Below are positions 1 through 8,675 of a stretch of 64,000 nt of DNA, piece by piece (the stretch's first letter is position 1; each line of letters begins with the position of its first letter). Source of the DNA: CBDCVO01 sp965223085 (GTDB lineage Bacteria; Pseudomonadota; Gammaproteobacteria; Ga0077536); the NCBI GenBank assembly GCA_965223085.1, contig OZ244981.1:558001-622000 (forward strand), written 5' to 3'. The position numbers and the translations under genes were made by a program. The notes under the pieces were generated by a model. The model had not been told where the DNA came from. It was given only the letters and a program-made list of their open reading frames with translations, and ran no database searches.

Positions 1-147
1 GACTATACCGACCACACGCTGCGCGCAGTTGCAGCCGAGATTAGCTATCCCCAGGTCTTTATCGACGGTGAGCACATCGGTGGCGCCGATCGTCTCGAAG
101 CGTGGCTGGTAGATCACGGTAAATTAGCGAAACGCACCGCCGCTTGA
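1..147 (+). CDS. Glutaredoxin, C-terminal part (cut by window edge)
   Basis: Frame 1 is open from the first base to a TGA at 145-147 (48 residues). It contains YPQVFIDGEHIGG, the cis-proline and GG glutathione-binding region of class I glutaredoxins, then the closing helix DRLEAWL. The active-site CxxC would lie upstream, outside the window. Family role is glutathione-dependent reduction of disulfides or deglutathionylation in the cytoplasm. Nothing downstream looks co-transcribed: the next gene is on the other strand. Confidence 0.8.
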   Translation, partial: DYTDHTLRAVAAEISYPQVFIDGEHIGGADRLEAWLVDHGKLAKRTAA

Positions 148-213
148 TGTTCGTCGCGGCACGGTGCCTCGACGTACCTGCCCGGAGGCCGCGATCCTCG
201 GGCAATGCCCGCA

Positions 214-1149
214 TTAGGCGCGCAGCATCTCGTGCTCGACCTCGGCGTTTTCGGTGATGACCTCAGTCAATAGTTCCCGAAACCACACATGGCCAGGGTG
301 TTGGGCAAATCGCTTATGCCAGATGAGTTCGATTTTATCGAACTCCGGCGGCGGTTGGATTGGCGAGGGCCTCAAGACCAAGTTAAGCATCGGGGCATAC
401 AATGCCGCGATCCTTTTCGGTAGCGTAACGATCAAATCACTCGCCGCGATAATCCGCGGCGCGACCACAAATTGATTTACCGTCAGCGCCACCCGTCGAC
501 TCAAACCGCGCTCGGCTAAAGCCACGTCAACAAAACCGCTGGGATCGCCGCGTGGTGTGATCAATAAGTGCTTGCAGGCGGCGAAACGTTTTAGCGTCAG
601 CCGCCCCTTGGCCAACGGGTGATCCGCACGCATCAGCACGGCGAAAGCGTTGTCGTTCAATACCGTCACACCAAAACGGTCGGGCATTGAGGAGAAAACA
701 CCGACCGCGAAGTCAATTTCACGAGCATCCAAACGTTCATAGGCTTTGCCGGCCGGCGCGACGATGCGCACATCGACGTTAGGCGCTTCCTTGGCGAGCT
801 TCTGCATCAACGGAGGAATGCAGGTACTGACGGTATAGTCGTTCGTATCGATCGTAAAGACGCGTTCCGAAGTCTGCGGGTCGAACGACGCAGGATCCAA
901 CGCCAGCTCGATCGCGTTCAACGCTTGATGCACTTCACAGGCGATTTCCATGGCCCGTGGCGTCGGTTGCATGCCGGTGGAGCCGCGCACGAACAAATCG
1001 TCCTGCAAATAGTAACGCAGCCGCGACAGTGCGTTTGACACCGCCGGTTGCGAAAGGCCGATACGCTCGGCGGCGCGGGTTACATTGCGCTCCTGTATGA
1101 GCGCGTCGAAAATCACGAGTAAATTGAGGTCTAATCGCCGTAAATTCAT
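214..1149 (-). CDS. LysR-family transcriptional regulator
   Basis: 311 residues, the normal LysR length. The N-terminal winged helix begins MNLRRLDLNLLVIFDAL and carries the recognition-helix signature RAAERIGLSQPAVSNALSRLR (about residues 25-45). A LysR substrate-binding domain follows (about 90-300). The LRRLDLNLL start and VRG/PTPRA features resemble the NodD/LeuO branch, which often controls aromatic or secondary catabolism. The ligand cannot be told from sequence. The 130 bp upstream is AT-rich, separates it from a small plus-strand gene at 1279, and could hold a shared divergent promoter. Confidence 0.9.
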   Translation of the reverse strand: MNLRRLDLNLLVIFDALIQERNVTRAAERIGLSQPAVSNALSRLRYYLQDDLFVRGSTGMQPTPRAMEIACEVHQALNAIELALDPASFDPQTSERVFTIDTNDYTVSTCIPPLMQKLAKEAPNVDVRIVAPAGKAYERLDAREIDFAVGVFSSMPDRFGVTVLNDNAFAVLMRADHPLAKGRLTLKRFAACKHLLITPRGDPSGFVDVALAERGLSRRVALTVNQFVVAPRIIAASDLIVTLPKRIAALYAPMLNLVLRPSPIQPPPEFDKIELIWHKRFAQHPGHVWFRELLTEVITENAEVEHEMLRA

Positions 1150-1278
1150 ATTATCAATAATGCATGTTTTAAATATCTATTTCAATTATTACTCGTCATG
1201 GACGATACTTTGCTCCAACGACAGCGCTGCAACCGGCGGCGCCGGATTCGAAACTAAATCTAGTCAGAGGAAATTGAA

Positions 1279-1443
1279 ATGGAAAATCGTCACCACACGA
1301 ACCCCGCGGCCCATGCCGTAAAGCGATCTGAAGAACGGGCCGGGCGCATCGCTTTGGCCGCTGTCTCTGCCACCGCCGTCGCGCTTTGGGCATACTTGGC
1401 CATAAGCTTGGGCAGCGGCCTGCAGGTACCAGGTATTATTTAG
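1279..1443 (+). CDS. Small single-span membrane protein, unknown
   Basis: A 54-residue frame starting ATG at 1279, preceded by the Shine-Dalgarno-like AGAGGAAA at 1265-1272, and ending TAG at 1441-1443. A charged N-terminus (MENRHHTNPAAHAVKRSEER) is followed by a hydrophobic stretch of about 20 residues (IALAAVSATAVALWAYLAI) and a short tail. Charges before the span suggest N-in topology. It lies divergent to the LysR gene. I do not recognise the family. The overlapping minus-strand frames lack ribosome-binding sites and protein-like composition, so I prefer this reading. Confidence 0.5.
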   Translation: MENRHHTNPAAHAVKRSEERAGRIALAAVSATAVALWAYLAISLGSGLQVPGII

Positions 1444-1502
1444 ATGCGGAACATCGCAACACAGCTCCAAGGGGTCGCTGCTAAATAGTGTCACCACGTC
1501 TA

Positions 1503-2243
1503 TCAGCGACCCCCGACGCTTAAGTACGCGTGACGTAAGGGCTCGGGGAATTTTTCGATCGCATAGCGCAACATCGTGCGCGGCATGTTAGCCGCGTTTT
1601 TGTCCAAGAACGCCAATTCAACATCGCGGTCGCGATTACCGATCTCACGCAACATCCAACCGGCTGCTTTGTGAATGAGATCCGCGTCATCGTCGAGCAA
1701 TATCGACGCGAGCTCGAGTGTGGTGGAGTAATGTGCCGCGCGGATAAACGCAAATGTGCACATTACAGCCCAGCGGCGCGTCCACAAATGACGACTGCGA
1801 GCCATAGGGAGCAGAATTTTTTGTTTGTCGCGACGAGACAACAAATAAGCGCCACCGATCCGCGGTGCGGCAGTGTCGACTAAATCCCAGTTATCAATGT
1901 GCGTAAGATTAGTGATGCATAAAGAGTATATCGCCGTACGAGTGCCGCTATCAGCATGTTCGAACTGCAGGACCAATATCAATAACGCGGTCAAACGATG
2001 TTCATGGATCGGGCTATGTAGAAGTTTTTCTATCTCCGTTTGCGCTAGGGTTTGATGGGCACGCGCGACGCGCCGTTGCTCGGGAACTACTACGCCCAAA
2101 AACCGGTCACCCTCTCCATACTCACCAGGACCCGTTCTAAAAAAACGCCGTGAATGTCGTGCCCGATCGGGATCGGCAACAGCTTTTAGTGCGCGCTTAA
2201 CGCTCGCGGCCGTAACTTTGCCGCTGCGGGCCGCGTCTTTCAT
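1503..2243 (-). CDS. DNA alkylation repair protein (AlkD-like, HEAT-repeat)
   Basis: 246 residues of helical repeats typical of AlkD/AlkC glycosylases, which excise bulky or cationic alkylated bases without base flipping. Visible family marks include the helix pair around HRLTALLILVLQF, the NWDLVD motif near residue 130 (the Trp/Asp region of the AlkD active cleft), RHLWTRRWAVM and AAGWMLREIGNRD. The start is ATG at 2243, immediately after the TAG stop of the MetE-like gene, so the two are almost certainly one transcript. A link between alkyl transfer chemistry and alkylation repair is possible but only inferred. Confidence 0.85.
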   Translation of the reverse strand: MKDAARSGKVTAASVKRALKAVADPDRARHSRRFFRTGPGEYGEGDRFLGVVVPEQRRVARAHQTLAQTEIEKLLHSPIHEHRLTALLILVLQFEHADSGTRTAIYSLCITNLTHIDNWDLVDTAAPRIGGAYLLSRRDKQKILLPMARSRHLWTRRWAVMCTFAFIRAAHYSTTLELASILLDDDADLIHKAAGWMLREIGNRDRDVELAFLDKNAANMPRTMLRYAIEKFPEPLRHAYLSVGGR

Positions 2244-3413
2244 TTAGCTAGATGACTGAAACGAATATTTCTCGTCGGCCGCGCGCACATAAGCCTCCTC
2301 CAGACCCAATTCCCGGCGCACGATGTTCGTGCCAAGCACCAATGAAACACATTTATAGAATGCAATGCGACGCGACAACCCTTCGCGTCCAAAACCACAA
2401 TCTGCCGTTATCAGTAAGCGTTCTGGTGGGACAAATTCGAGTGCGTGACGGATTGTCGCCGCCACTTGTTCGGGGGACTCCACCGTCGTACGGGTATGAT
2501 CGACGACCCCGATCCCGATTTTTTTATCCGTCTTGATGTTCTTAAAAAGCGCAATATCCCGTGCTTGATTGCTGCCTCCCTCTAGCATCAATACATCACA
2601 GTTCATCGCCAAAAAATACGGTAAGGCACGTTCATAGCTTGGGCGTTCCCAATAAAAACTCTGCTGGTTAGGGTTGCCCCAACACGTGTGGGCCCAAATT
2701 TCGCTATTCACGCCATCGACTTGACGGTTAAATGCTTCGGTGTAGAACTCTAGATCTTTATCGCTGCACGGTGGAATCGCGTTGCAATTGAAATGATGCA
2801 CGGGCTCTTCGATCTGAATTACCGGACAACCGGCATCGGCGAGCTCGCGATATTCCTCGTTCATTGCTGCCGCAATATCCATAATCAACGCTTGATCGTC
2901 GTCGTAGTATTCGTTCCACAGCATCATCGGCAGGCACGTTGCGCAAATCGATCCGAGTTTAACCGGTCGATCGGTCATCTTTTGCGCGGTTTTCCAGATC
3001 GCAGAAAAATGCAAAGGACCGCGGGTGATCTGCTCGCTCACCGTGGGTGGATGCCAGCTTTCTTGAACTTCATAAAGAATGTGCCCGGGGCGCATATCGC
3101 CGTAGTCAAGAAAATGTGAGGTATCCCGAAATCCGCTGATACCGTTTAACCGTTCGATGGTATAGAAAAACCACGAGCGACCGCCAACCTCGAGGTCAAA
3201 GCGCGTATCACCGTCGACAAAAATATCGAGGCCACAGCGTTCTTGCTCAGAAATATAACAAGCAAGCGCGTCGAGGTATTGTTCACGATAAAGCGAATCG
3301 CCCATGGCGACTTTGAACGGTCGCCCGCGGAGATTCTGGTTAAACCAAGCAGGTTTTGGAAATGAACCAACCATGGCAGTTGGCAGTACTTTATCTTTGG
3401 TAGCTACGAACAT
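2244..3413 (-). CDS. MetE-like cobalamin-independent methyltransferase, copy A
   Basis: 389 residues, matching only the C-terminal catalytic TIM barrel of MetE (a full MetE has about 750). Zinc ligands of the thiol-alkyl-transfer family are present: HTC at 242-244 (followed by WGNP) and Cys339 in DCGFG; the IEEP motif near residue 201 matches the substrate-binding acidic pair. Epoxyalkane:coenzyme M transferases share this fold and size, so homocysteine need not be the acceptor. Start ATG 3413 follows GAGGAGGG. It forms an operon with the AlkD-like gene. Two paralogues occur at 27.9 and 41.7 kb. Substrate unknown. Confidence 0.85.
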   Translation of the reverse strand: MFVATKDKVLPTAMVGSFPKPAWFNQNLRGRPFKVAMGDSLYREQYLDALACYISEQERCGLDIFVDGDTRFDLEVGGRSWFFYTIERLNGISGFRDTSHFLDYGDMRPGHILYEVQESWHPPTVSEQITRGPLHFSAIWKTAQKMTDRPVKLGSICATCLPMMLWNEYYDDDQALIMDIAAAMNEEYRELADAGCPVIQIEEPVHHFNCNAIPPCSDKDLEFYTEAFNRQVDGVNSEIWAHTCWGNPNQQSFYWERPSYERALPYFLAMNCDVLMLEGGSNQARDIALFKNIKTDKKIGIGVVDHTRTTVESPEQVAATIRHALEFVPPERLLITADCGFGREGLSRRIAFYKCVSLVLGTNIVRRELGLEEAYVRAADEKYSFQSSS

Positions 3414-3420
3414 CTCTTCA

Positions 3421-3527
3421 CGCCCTCCTCGAACAGAGAAATAGTGCGAAGGCGACGCCTCCCGTGGTTCGCGAGACGGTCGCTTATCAACACCACTCGG
3501 ATACTATGCTGCTAGTCCATGCGATGC
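3421..3527 (+). repeat. Direct repeat, copy 1 (promoter-region duplicate)
   Basis: This 107-bp stretch aligns without gaps to 6287-6393, about three quarters identical by eye. Both start CGCCCTnCTCGAACAGAGAAAT and end CCATGCGATGC. At 6.3 kb the repeat is the leader of an acyl-CoA dehydrogenase gene; here it is followed by a shred of the same gene. Confidence 0.8.
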
Positions 3528-3533
3528 AAAGCG

Positions 3534-3602
3534 CGAGGCGGCGACGACCTCGGTGTCACTGAAGCGACGATAATGACGTAGGTGAGGTGCTGACCGAATC
3601 CG
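3534..3602 (+). pseudogene. Remnant of an acyl-CoA dehydrogenase gene
   Basis: The sequence CCTCGGTGTCACTGAAGCGA and its continuation to GCTGACCGAATCCGG match 6617-6687 inside the intact acyl-CoA dehydrogenase gene (encoding GLGIAEAAIMMQAVTESG). Here it reads LGVTEATIMT and then a stop, with a short insertion. It sits directly behind repeat copy 1, so this is the decayed 5' end of a duplicate gene with about 220 bp deleted. No ribosome-binding site or full domain remains. Confidence 0.7.
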
Positions 3603-3669
3603 GTAAACGCGAGATGTTGCGGTTTTGCGGCTGGTTATTTCGCAATGCGTTGATCGATCGTGGGTCTTG

Positions 3670-4638
3670 TCATCGCAATTCCTTGGCACGCTGTTTCGCG
3701 GCGGCGTATTCAACCTTGAGTCGATCGGCGACCTGCTTGACGCTCGTTATGTCGTGAATGCCACCGGCGCCGTGGCCGGCGGACCAGATGCTGTGCCAGA
3801 GCTTGACTTCATCCATGCCGTCTGGCATGCCGGCACTCGGATGGTCGCGGACGACGTCGAGGTCGAAGCCTGCCTCGGCAAGGCTCTCCGCCAGAATGTT
3901 TGCAGGAGAGCGATGAAACTTTGTGAACACGATATCAGTGCTGGCCGCGCGCGTGATCATTTTTTTGTAGGCCTCGGGAGCATTTGCCTCGACGACCGGA
4001 ATAAAGCGCGTGCCCAAGTAAGCAAGCTCTGCACCCATCATCCGCGCGGCAAAAATATCGGCACCCGTATTGATGGCGCCCGCCAGTGCAATCGGTTTGT
4101 CAGTCAGCTCGCGCAGTTCATTCATCAGAGCAAATGGATTGATCGTGCCGCAGTGACCGCCGGCGCCGCCGGCAACGGCGATCAGCGCATCGGCGCCGGC
4201 CTCGAGTGCCTTCTCGCCGTGACGGCGCGATGCCACATCGTGCATGACGACGCCGCCAGAGTCATGTACACGGGCGAATGCATCCCCGGGCGCACCCTTT
4301 GAGGTCAGCACGAGCGGGATCCTACGTGCGCAGATCACCTCGAGATCGGCTTCCGCGCGAGGATTACTGCGGTGCAAGACGATGTTGACGCCGTACGGCG
4401 GTGCCGGTTTGCCCGTTTGCTCGGCGATGGAGGCGAGCCCCACCTCGATCTCGTCGAGCCACGTGACGAGATCGTCCTGTGTTCTTGGCGTATGCGCCGG
4501 AAAGCTGCCGAGCATGCCCTCGCGGCAACTCGCGACGACCATCGCCGGGTTGGAGACGATGAACATCGGCGCAACAACGACCGGGATATCGAGGTTTTCG
4601 ACGAGGCGCGCGAATGCGGAGGAACTATTGGTGCTCAC
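3670..4638 (-). CDS. Nitronate monooxygenase (2-nitropropane dioxygenase family)
   Basis: FMN-dependent TIM-barrel protein of 322 residues, the family's normal length. N-terminal IPVVVAPMFIVSNPAMV matches the PM-F-v-t-n-p FMN site; GGAGGHCGTINP carries the conserved catalytic His; LAGAINTGADI and GAELAYLGTRFI bind the FMN phosphate. I place the start at the GTG at 4638, because its GTG overlaps the TGA stop of the upstream amidase gene (GTGA), a classic coupling arrangement. An upstream ATG at 4680 would overlap the amidase by 46 bp. Oxidation of alkyl nitronates is the family reaction; substrate here is unproven. Confidence 0.88.
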   Translation of the reverse strand: MSTNSSSAFARLVENLDIPVVVAPMFIVSNPAMVVASCREGMLGSFPAHTPRTQDDLVTWLDEIEVGLASIAEQTGKPAPPYGVNIVLHRSNPRAEADLEVICARRIPLVLTSKGAPGDAFARVHDSGGVVMHDVASRRHGEKALEAGADALIAVAGGAGGHCGTINPFALMNELRELTDKPIALAGAINTGADIFAARMMGAELAYLGTRFIPVVEANAPEAYKKMITRAASTDIVFTKFHRSPANILAESLAEAGFDLDVVRDHPSAGMPDGMDEVKLWHSIWSAGHGAGGIHDITSVKQVADRLKVEYAAAKQRAKELR

Positions 4639-6143
4639 GACATCGCCACTATCGATGCGCCCGGCCAGCGGTCCTTCCATGGTCTAGCTTCTTCGAGCTC
4701 ATAGGCGAGTTGCAGTATGGTGCGTTCGCTAGCCGATGGCCCGTTGAACAGACTGCCAACCGGCAGCCCAGCATCGGCCTGACCCAGTGACAGGGCGCAC
4801 GACGGCAGTCCGAGCGCATTACCAAGCGGCGCAAAGTTATCCCACTGCATGACGCGAATTTTGAGTTCTTCGTAGTTGCGCTTAAGCGGATCCTGTTGTG
4901 CGTTGAGGTCGGCGGGCTCGCTCGAGGTCGGGGTCAGCCAGAGGTCGTAGCTGGCCATCCATTCGTGAAAGCGATGGCGCAACGCCGCGAAATAGCGGGT
5001 GGCATCGTCGTATGCACTATCTGGATAGTCCGTGAAACTCTCGGCGAGACCCCGGGTCCAAGCGTCGGCGTCCTCCGGCGTGACCTCGCGCTCGAGACGC
5101 TGCGCGATGTCCTCCACGATTTGCGCGCCGGCGCCGGTCCAGTACGCCATGAAGTGGTACCAGAATTCGGCCCCCCAGATCGGAAATCGTGCTCCCTCGA
5201 CCGTGTGTCCCAGGTTTTCGAGCAACGCTGCAGTCTCGCGAATCTGACGCGTTACTTCGGAGTCGATGACGAGCGTTTCGTCTGTGCCCGTGGTGGAGAA
5301 TGCGACGCGCAGGCGGCGCTTCGATGGCCCCGCGACGAAACCAACCGGCTCGAGGAGATGACCGGATTTGACTTCGCGCGCATCGAGATAGTGGGCCTGA
5401 TCGCGAACGCTGCGCGTGTGGCAACCGTTATTAAAGAGGGGACTGAGGCCAGCGCATACCTCACGGTCCTCACGACCGCGTGAGTACTTGAAGCCGATGA
5501 CACCGTTAGACGCTGCTGGCAGTCGTGTCGAGCCGCCGCCGTCGTCGGCCGTTGCGAGCGGCACCATGCCGGAGGCGACCGCTGCACCCGAGCCACCGCT
5601 GGCGCCCGCAGCGCTGCGGTCGAGATCCCAAGGGTTTTCTGTCACGCCGCAGGCGATCGACTGGGTGCTGGTCAGAACTGCGAATTCGGGTAGCGCCGTT
5701 TTCCCAATATGGATCATGCCGGGGGACTCCGCGGCACGCGCATCAGGTCCGCTAAATGCTGACGGGGCATTCTCGTCGATAACCGAACAGTTGAAATTGG
5801 GTAGGCCCTCGCGGGGATCATAACCCTTGAATAGGTAAGGTACGCCTGCAAGTGGTCCATCCGTCGGTTGGGCGTTCTTCGCTTCACGATGCGCATGGTC
5901 GAAGGCCTTGTAGATGACGCAATTGAGCTTCGGGTTCAGAAACTCGGTACGTTCGATCGCAGCGTCGATAAGCGCTTTCGCGCCGACATCCCCGGCCTTG
6001 AAAAGCTGTGCCTGTCCTACCGCGTCGTATTTGGCAAGTTCTGCGGCGCTGTAACTCGAACCTTTAGCGCCTGCGAAACGATCCGCAAGCGCTAGACCGG
6101 CGAGCGCGGCACCGGACTGCGCAAGAAATACGCGTCGCGCCAT
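4635..6143 (-). CDS. Amidase-signature hydrolase with Tat signal
   Basis: 502 residues from ATG 6143, preceded by GAGGAGAGAACG. The N-terminus MARRVFLAQSGAALAGLALA is a twin-arginine signal, so the enzyme probably acts in the periplasm. Amidase-signature residues: catalytic Lys106 (LFKG), glycine-rich loop GASGGSG at 180-186, nucleophile Ser205 in DGGGSTR. The cis-serine, normally 24 residues before the nucleophile, is Ala181 here, with Ser182 beside it. The frame is open far upstream (to 6458) but only the 6143 start has a ribosome-binding site and export signal. Coupled to the nitronate monooxygenase. More GC-rich than the neighbouring acyl-CoA dehydrogenase gene, suggesting separate acquisition. 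Confidence 0.88.
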   Translation of the reverse strand: MARRVFLAQSGAALAGLALADRFAGAKGSSYSAAELAKYDAVGQAQLFKAGDVGAKALIDAAIERTEFLNPKLNCVIYKAFDHAHREAKNAQPTDGPLAGVPYLFKGYDPREGLPNFNCSVIDENAPSAFSGPDARAAESPGMIHIGKTALPEFAVLTSTQSIACGVTENPWDLDRSAAGASGGSGAAVASGMVPLATADDGGGSTRLPAASNGVIGFKYSRGREDREVCAGLSPLFNNGCHTRSVRDQAHYLDAREVKSGHLLEPVGFVAGPSKRRLRVAFSTTGTDETLVIDSEVTRQIRETAALLENLGHTVEGARFPIWGAEFWYHFMAYWTGAGAQIVEDIAQRLEREVTPEDADAWTRGLAESFTDYPDSAYDDATRYFAALRHRFHEWMASYDLWLTPTSSEPADLNAQQDPLKRNYEELKIRVMQWDNFAPLGNALGLPSCALSLGQADAGLPVGSLFNGPSASERTILQLAYELEEARPWKDRWPGASIVAMS

Positions 6144-6286
6144 CGTTCTCTCCTCTATATCTCCCCATTTCGCAACGACTGGGCATGAATCGGTCAATGT
6201 GGTTTTCGGGTATGCGATTATACAATGGCCAAACGCTACGTTTTCTTGATCATAGACATTCGTAACAGACTCCGATGCGCTTTTCG

Positions 6287-6393
6287 CGCCCTGCTCGAAC
6301 AGAGAAATGGTGCGAATTCGACAGCCGCTGCGGCTCGCGAGACAGTCCCCAAACAACACCACCCTGATATTATGAAGCGAACCCATGCGATGC
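6287..6393 (+). repeat. Direct repeat, copy 2 (leader of acyl-CoA dehydrogenase)
   Basis: Partner of 3421-3527 (constant offset 2866). It lies in the 296-bp divergent region between the amidase (minus) and the acyl-CoA dehydrogenase (plus) and so probably contains the promoter of the latter. Apart from this repeat I see no clear operator. Confidence 0.75.
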
Positions 6394-6439
6394 GGCGGCA
6401 TACCATCGCGACTATGTATATTCACATGAGGATGAGTTA

Positions 6440-7606
6440 GTGAACTTTCAATTTTCACCGGAGCAACGCGCGATTCGGGATGCGATCAATAAGCTCTGCG
6501 ACGCTTTCGACGCCGACTACTGGCTGAACTGCGATACAACTGGCGCGTTTCCACAAGAATTCGTCGCTGCGGTTTGCGCCGGCGGGTGGTTTGGGATCGC
6601 CATGCCCGAAACTTATGGCGGCAGCGGCCTCGGTATCGCTGAGGCGGCGATAATGATGCAAGCGGTGACCGAATCCGGCGCCGCGTTCACCGGGGCGTCG
6701 TCGATCCATTTGAATTTATTTGGCCTAAACCCGGTTGTCGTTTTCGGTAGCGAGGCTCAGAAAGAACGCATGTTGCCGCCTTTGATCCGCGGCGAAGATT
6801 CGGCTTGTTTCGGCGTTACTGAACCGAATGCCGGTCTCGACACAACGAACTTACAAGTCCGCGCCGAGCGCACTGGCGATGGTTATCTAATTTATGGGCA
6901 AAAGCACTGGACATCGATGGCGCAACGCGCCAATAAAGTGCTGTTGCTGGCACGCACTACGGCACGCGAGCAAGTCAAGCGCAAGACCGACGGCTTATCG
7001 TTATTCTATACTGATCTCAACCGCGACTATGTCGAGATCACCGAGATCCCGAAAATGGGGCGCAAAGCGGTCGATTCTAATGCCGTGTTCTATGACGGCA
7101 TGCCGGTGCCGCAAGATGATCTGATCGGAGAAGAAGGCCGCGGCTTTCACTATATCCTGCATGGCTTAAACCCGGAGCGGATCCTGATCGCAGCGGAAGC
7201 TGTCGGGCTCGGGCGCGCGGCGCTTAAGCGCGCCGTAGGCTACGCAAATGAACGCGAAGTATTCGGGCGTCCGATCGGCATGAATCAAGCCATTCAGCAC
7301 CCACTCGCGCGTAACTGGATGGAATTGGAGGCGGCTAATCTGATGGCCTTCAATGCCGCGGCGAAATACGACGCCGGTGAAGACTGCGGTGCAGAAGCGA
7401 ACGCGGCAAAATATCTCGCGGCCGAAGCCGGGTTTAATGCCTGCGAGCAAGCCGTGCTAACACACGGCGGTATGGGCTACGCGCGCGAATACCACGTCGA
7501 GCGCTACCTACGTGAGATCATGATCCCGCGGATCGCACCCGTATCGCGGGAAATGATCCTAAATTTTATCGGCGAGAAAGTACTCGGTTTACCGCGTTCG
7601 TTTTGA
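6440..7606 (+). CDS. Acyl-CoA dehydrogenase
   Basis: 388 residues, full family length, start GTG 6440 with GAGGATGAG just upstream. Domain order is normal: N-terminal helical domain, middle beta domain with FGVTEPNAGLDT (FAD and substrate contact), and C-terminal helical domain with YANEREVFGRPIG (FAD signature). The catalytic glutamate is in GGMGYAREY near residue 358. It opens a plus-strand operon with an LLM flavin oxidoreductase and a PQQ dehydrogenase, spaced by 36 and 10 bp. It would oxidise a CoA thioester at C2-C3; the short active-site motifs do not give chain length. Confidence 0.93.
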   Translation: MNFQFSPEQRAIRDAINKLCDAFDADYWLNCDTTGAFPQEFVAAVCAGGWFGIAMPETYGGSGLGIAEAAIMMQAVTESGAAFTGASSIHLNLFGLNPVVVFGSEAQKERMLPPLIRGEDSACFGVTEPNAGLDTTNLQVRAERTGDGYLIYGQKHWTSMAQRANKVLLLARTTAREQVKRKTDGLSLFYTDLNRDYVEITEIPKMGRKAVDSNAVFYDGMPVPQDDLIGEEGRGFHYILHGLNPERILIAAEAVGLGRAALKRAVGYANEREVFGRPIGMNQAIQHPLARNWMELEAANLMAFNAAAKYDAGEDCGAEANAAKYLAAEAGFNACEQAVLTHGGMGYAREYHVERYLREIMIPRIAPVSREMILNFIGEKVLGLPRSF

Positions 7607-7642
7607 ATGCCAAGCCACCACCAAGTTTGAGGGGGAACATCG

Positions 7643-8665
7643 ATGCGTTTCGGCTTTATGGAAGACTTTCGTAACCCCGTTAGATGGCGCCGTCCGTTTG
7701 CGGATTTCTATCAGCAGATACTCGATCAGATCGTGCGCGGCGAGGAACTCGGCTTTGATCATGTTTGGCTAACAGAGCATCATTTCACTGAGGACGGCTA
7801 TAACCCATCGCTCATGACCACCGCGGCGGCCATTGCGGTGCGAACATCGAGGATCCGGATCGGCACGTTTATCGTGATCTTGCCTTACCAACATCCCGTG
7901 TTAATGGCGGAGGAAGTCGCAAACGTCGACATTCTTTCGAATGGACGTTTCGATTTCGGCGTGGGACAAGGTTATTCCTATCACGAATTCAACGCGCTCT
8001 GCATGGACCGCAGTGAGCGCGGCCAACGGACGCGTGAATCGATTCGCCTGATCGAACGCTTGTTCAAAGAAGATACCGTCACGCATGCGGGGCGTTTTTA
8101 TCAAACCAATGGCGCACGCTTATCGCCGAAACCCGTGCAAGACCCACATCCACCCATTTGGATCGGCGCGCGTGGGCCGCAAGCCATTACCCGCGCGGCA
8201 GAAATGGGCTATCACCTCATGGCGACGATCGGTCCCGATCCCGCACCGCTGTATTTGGAAACGCTAGACAAGACCGGTCGCAACCCAACAGACTTCAATG
8301 TCGCTCAACTACGCATGGTTTATTGCGCTGAGACCGAAGATCAAGCTTGGAACGAGTGCCAAGAGCATCTCTGGCATCTGTTAGAGTTCTACCACGATAT
8401 TCTTGCAGAAGCGAAAGACGCCGCGGGCGATGAGCAACCGTTGCCCGTCGACAAACCAGCGGATATGCGGCATTCGATATTAGCTGATCACTTTATGATC
8501 GGCACGCCAGATCAAGTCGCTGCAAAAATCGAGCGCTTCAAAGAGGAATTTCAATGCACCGATTTCATTATGGCGACCCAATTCCCGGGACTCGACCCAG
8601 TTAAAGGTATGCGTGCCTTAGAGCTATTCGCGACCGAAGTCATGCCACGTTTTCACGCCAACTAG
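7643..8665 (+). CDS. LLM-class flavin-dependent monooxygenase (luciferase-like)
   Basis: 340 residues, start ATG 7643 with GAGGGGGAACATCG ahead of it. Luciferase-like TIM barrel: GEELGFDHVWLTEHHF near residue 35 matches the bacterial luciferase LuxA-type segment, RIGTFIVILPYQHPVLMAEEVANVDILSNGRFDFGVGQGY the core flavin region, and GTPDQVAAKIERF the C-terminal element. Such enzymes use reduced FMN (or F420 in some lineages) for monooxygenation of alkanes, sulfonates, nitriloacetate-type compounds or ketones. Sits between an acyl-CoA dehydrogenase and a quinoprotein dehydrogenase, consistent with a catabolic oxidation chain. Confidence 0.92.
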   Translation: MRFGFMEDFRNPVRWRRPFADFYQQILDQIVRGEELGFDHVWLTEHHFTEDGYNPSLMTTAAAIAVRTSRIRIGTFIVILPYQHPVLMAEEVANVDILSNGRFDFGVGQGYSYHEFNALCMDRSERGQRTRESIRLIERLFKEDTVTHAGRFYQTNGARLSPKPVQDPHPPIWIGARGPQAITRAAEMGYHLMATIGPDPAPLYLETLDKTGRNPTDFNVAQLRMVYCAETEDQAWNECQEHLWHLLEFYHDILAEAKDAAGDEQPLPVDKPADMRHSILADHFMIGTPDQVAAKIERFKEEFQCTDFIMATQFPGLDPVKGMRALELFATEVMPRFHAN

Positions 8666-8675
8666 GGAGAGTTCT

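Noticed and set aside
3625..4302. 225-residue plus-strand frame inside the nitronate monooxygenase gene
   Set aside because: Antisense shadow; the minus strand has clear FMN-barrel motifs throughout.
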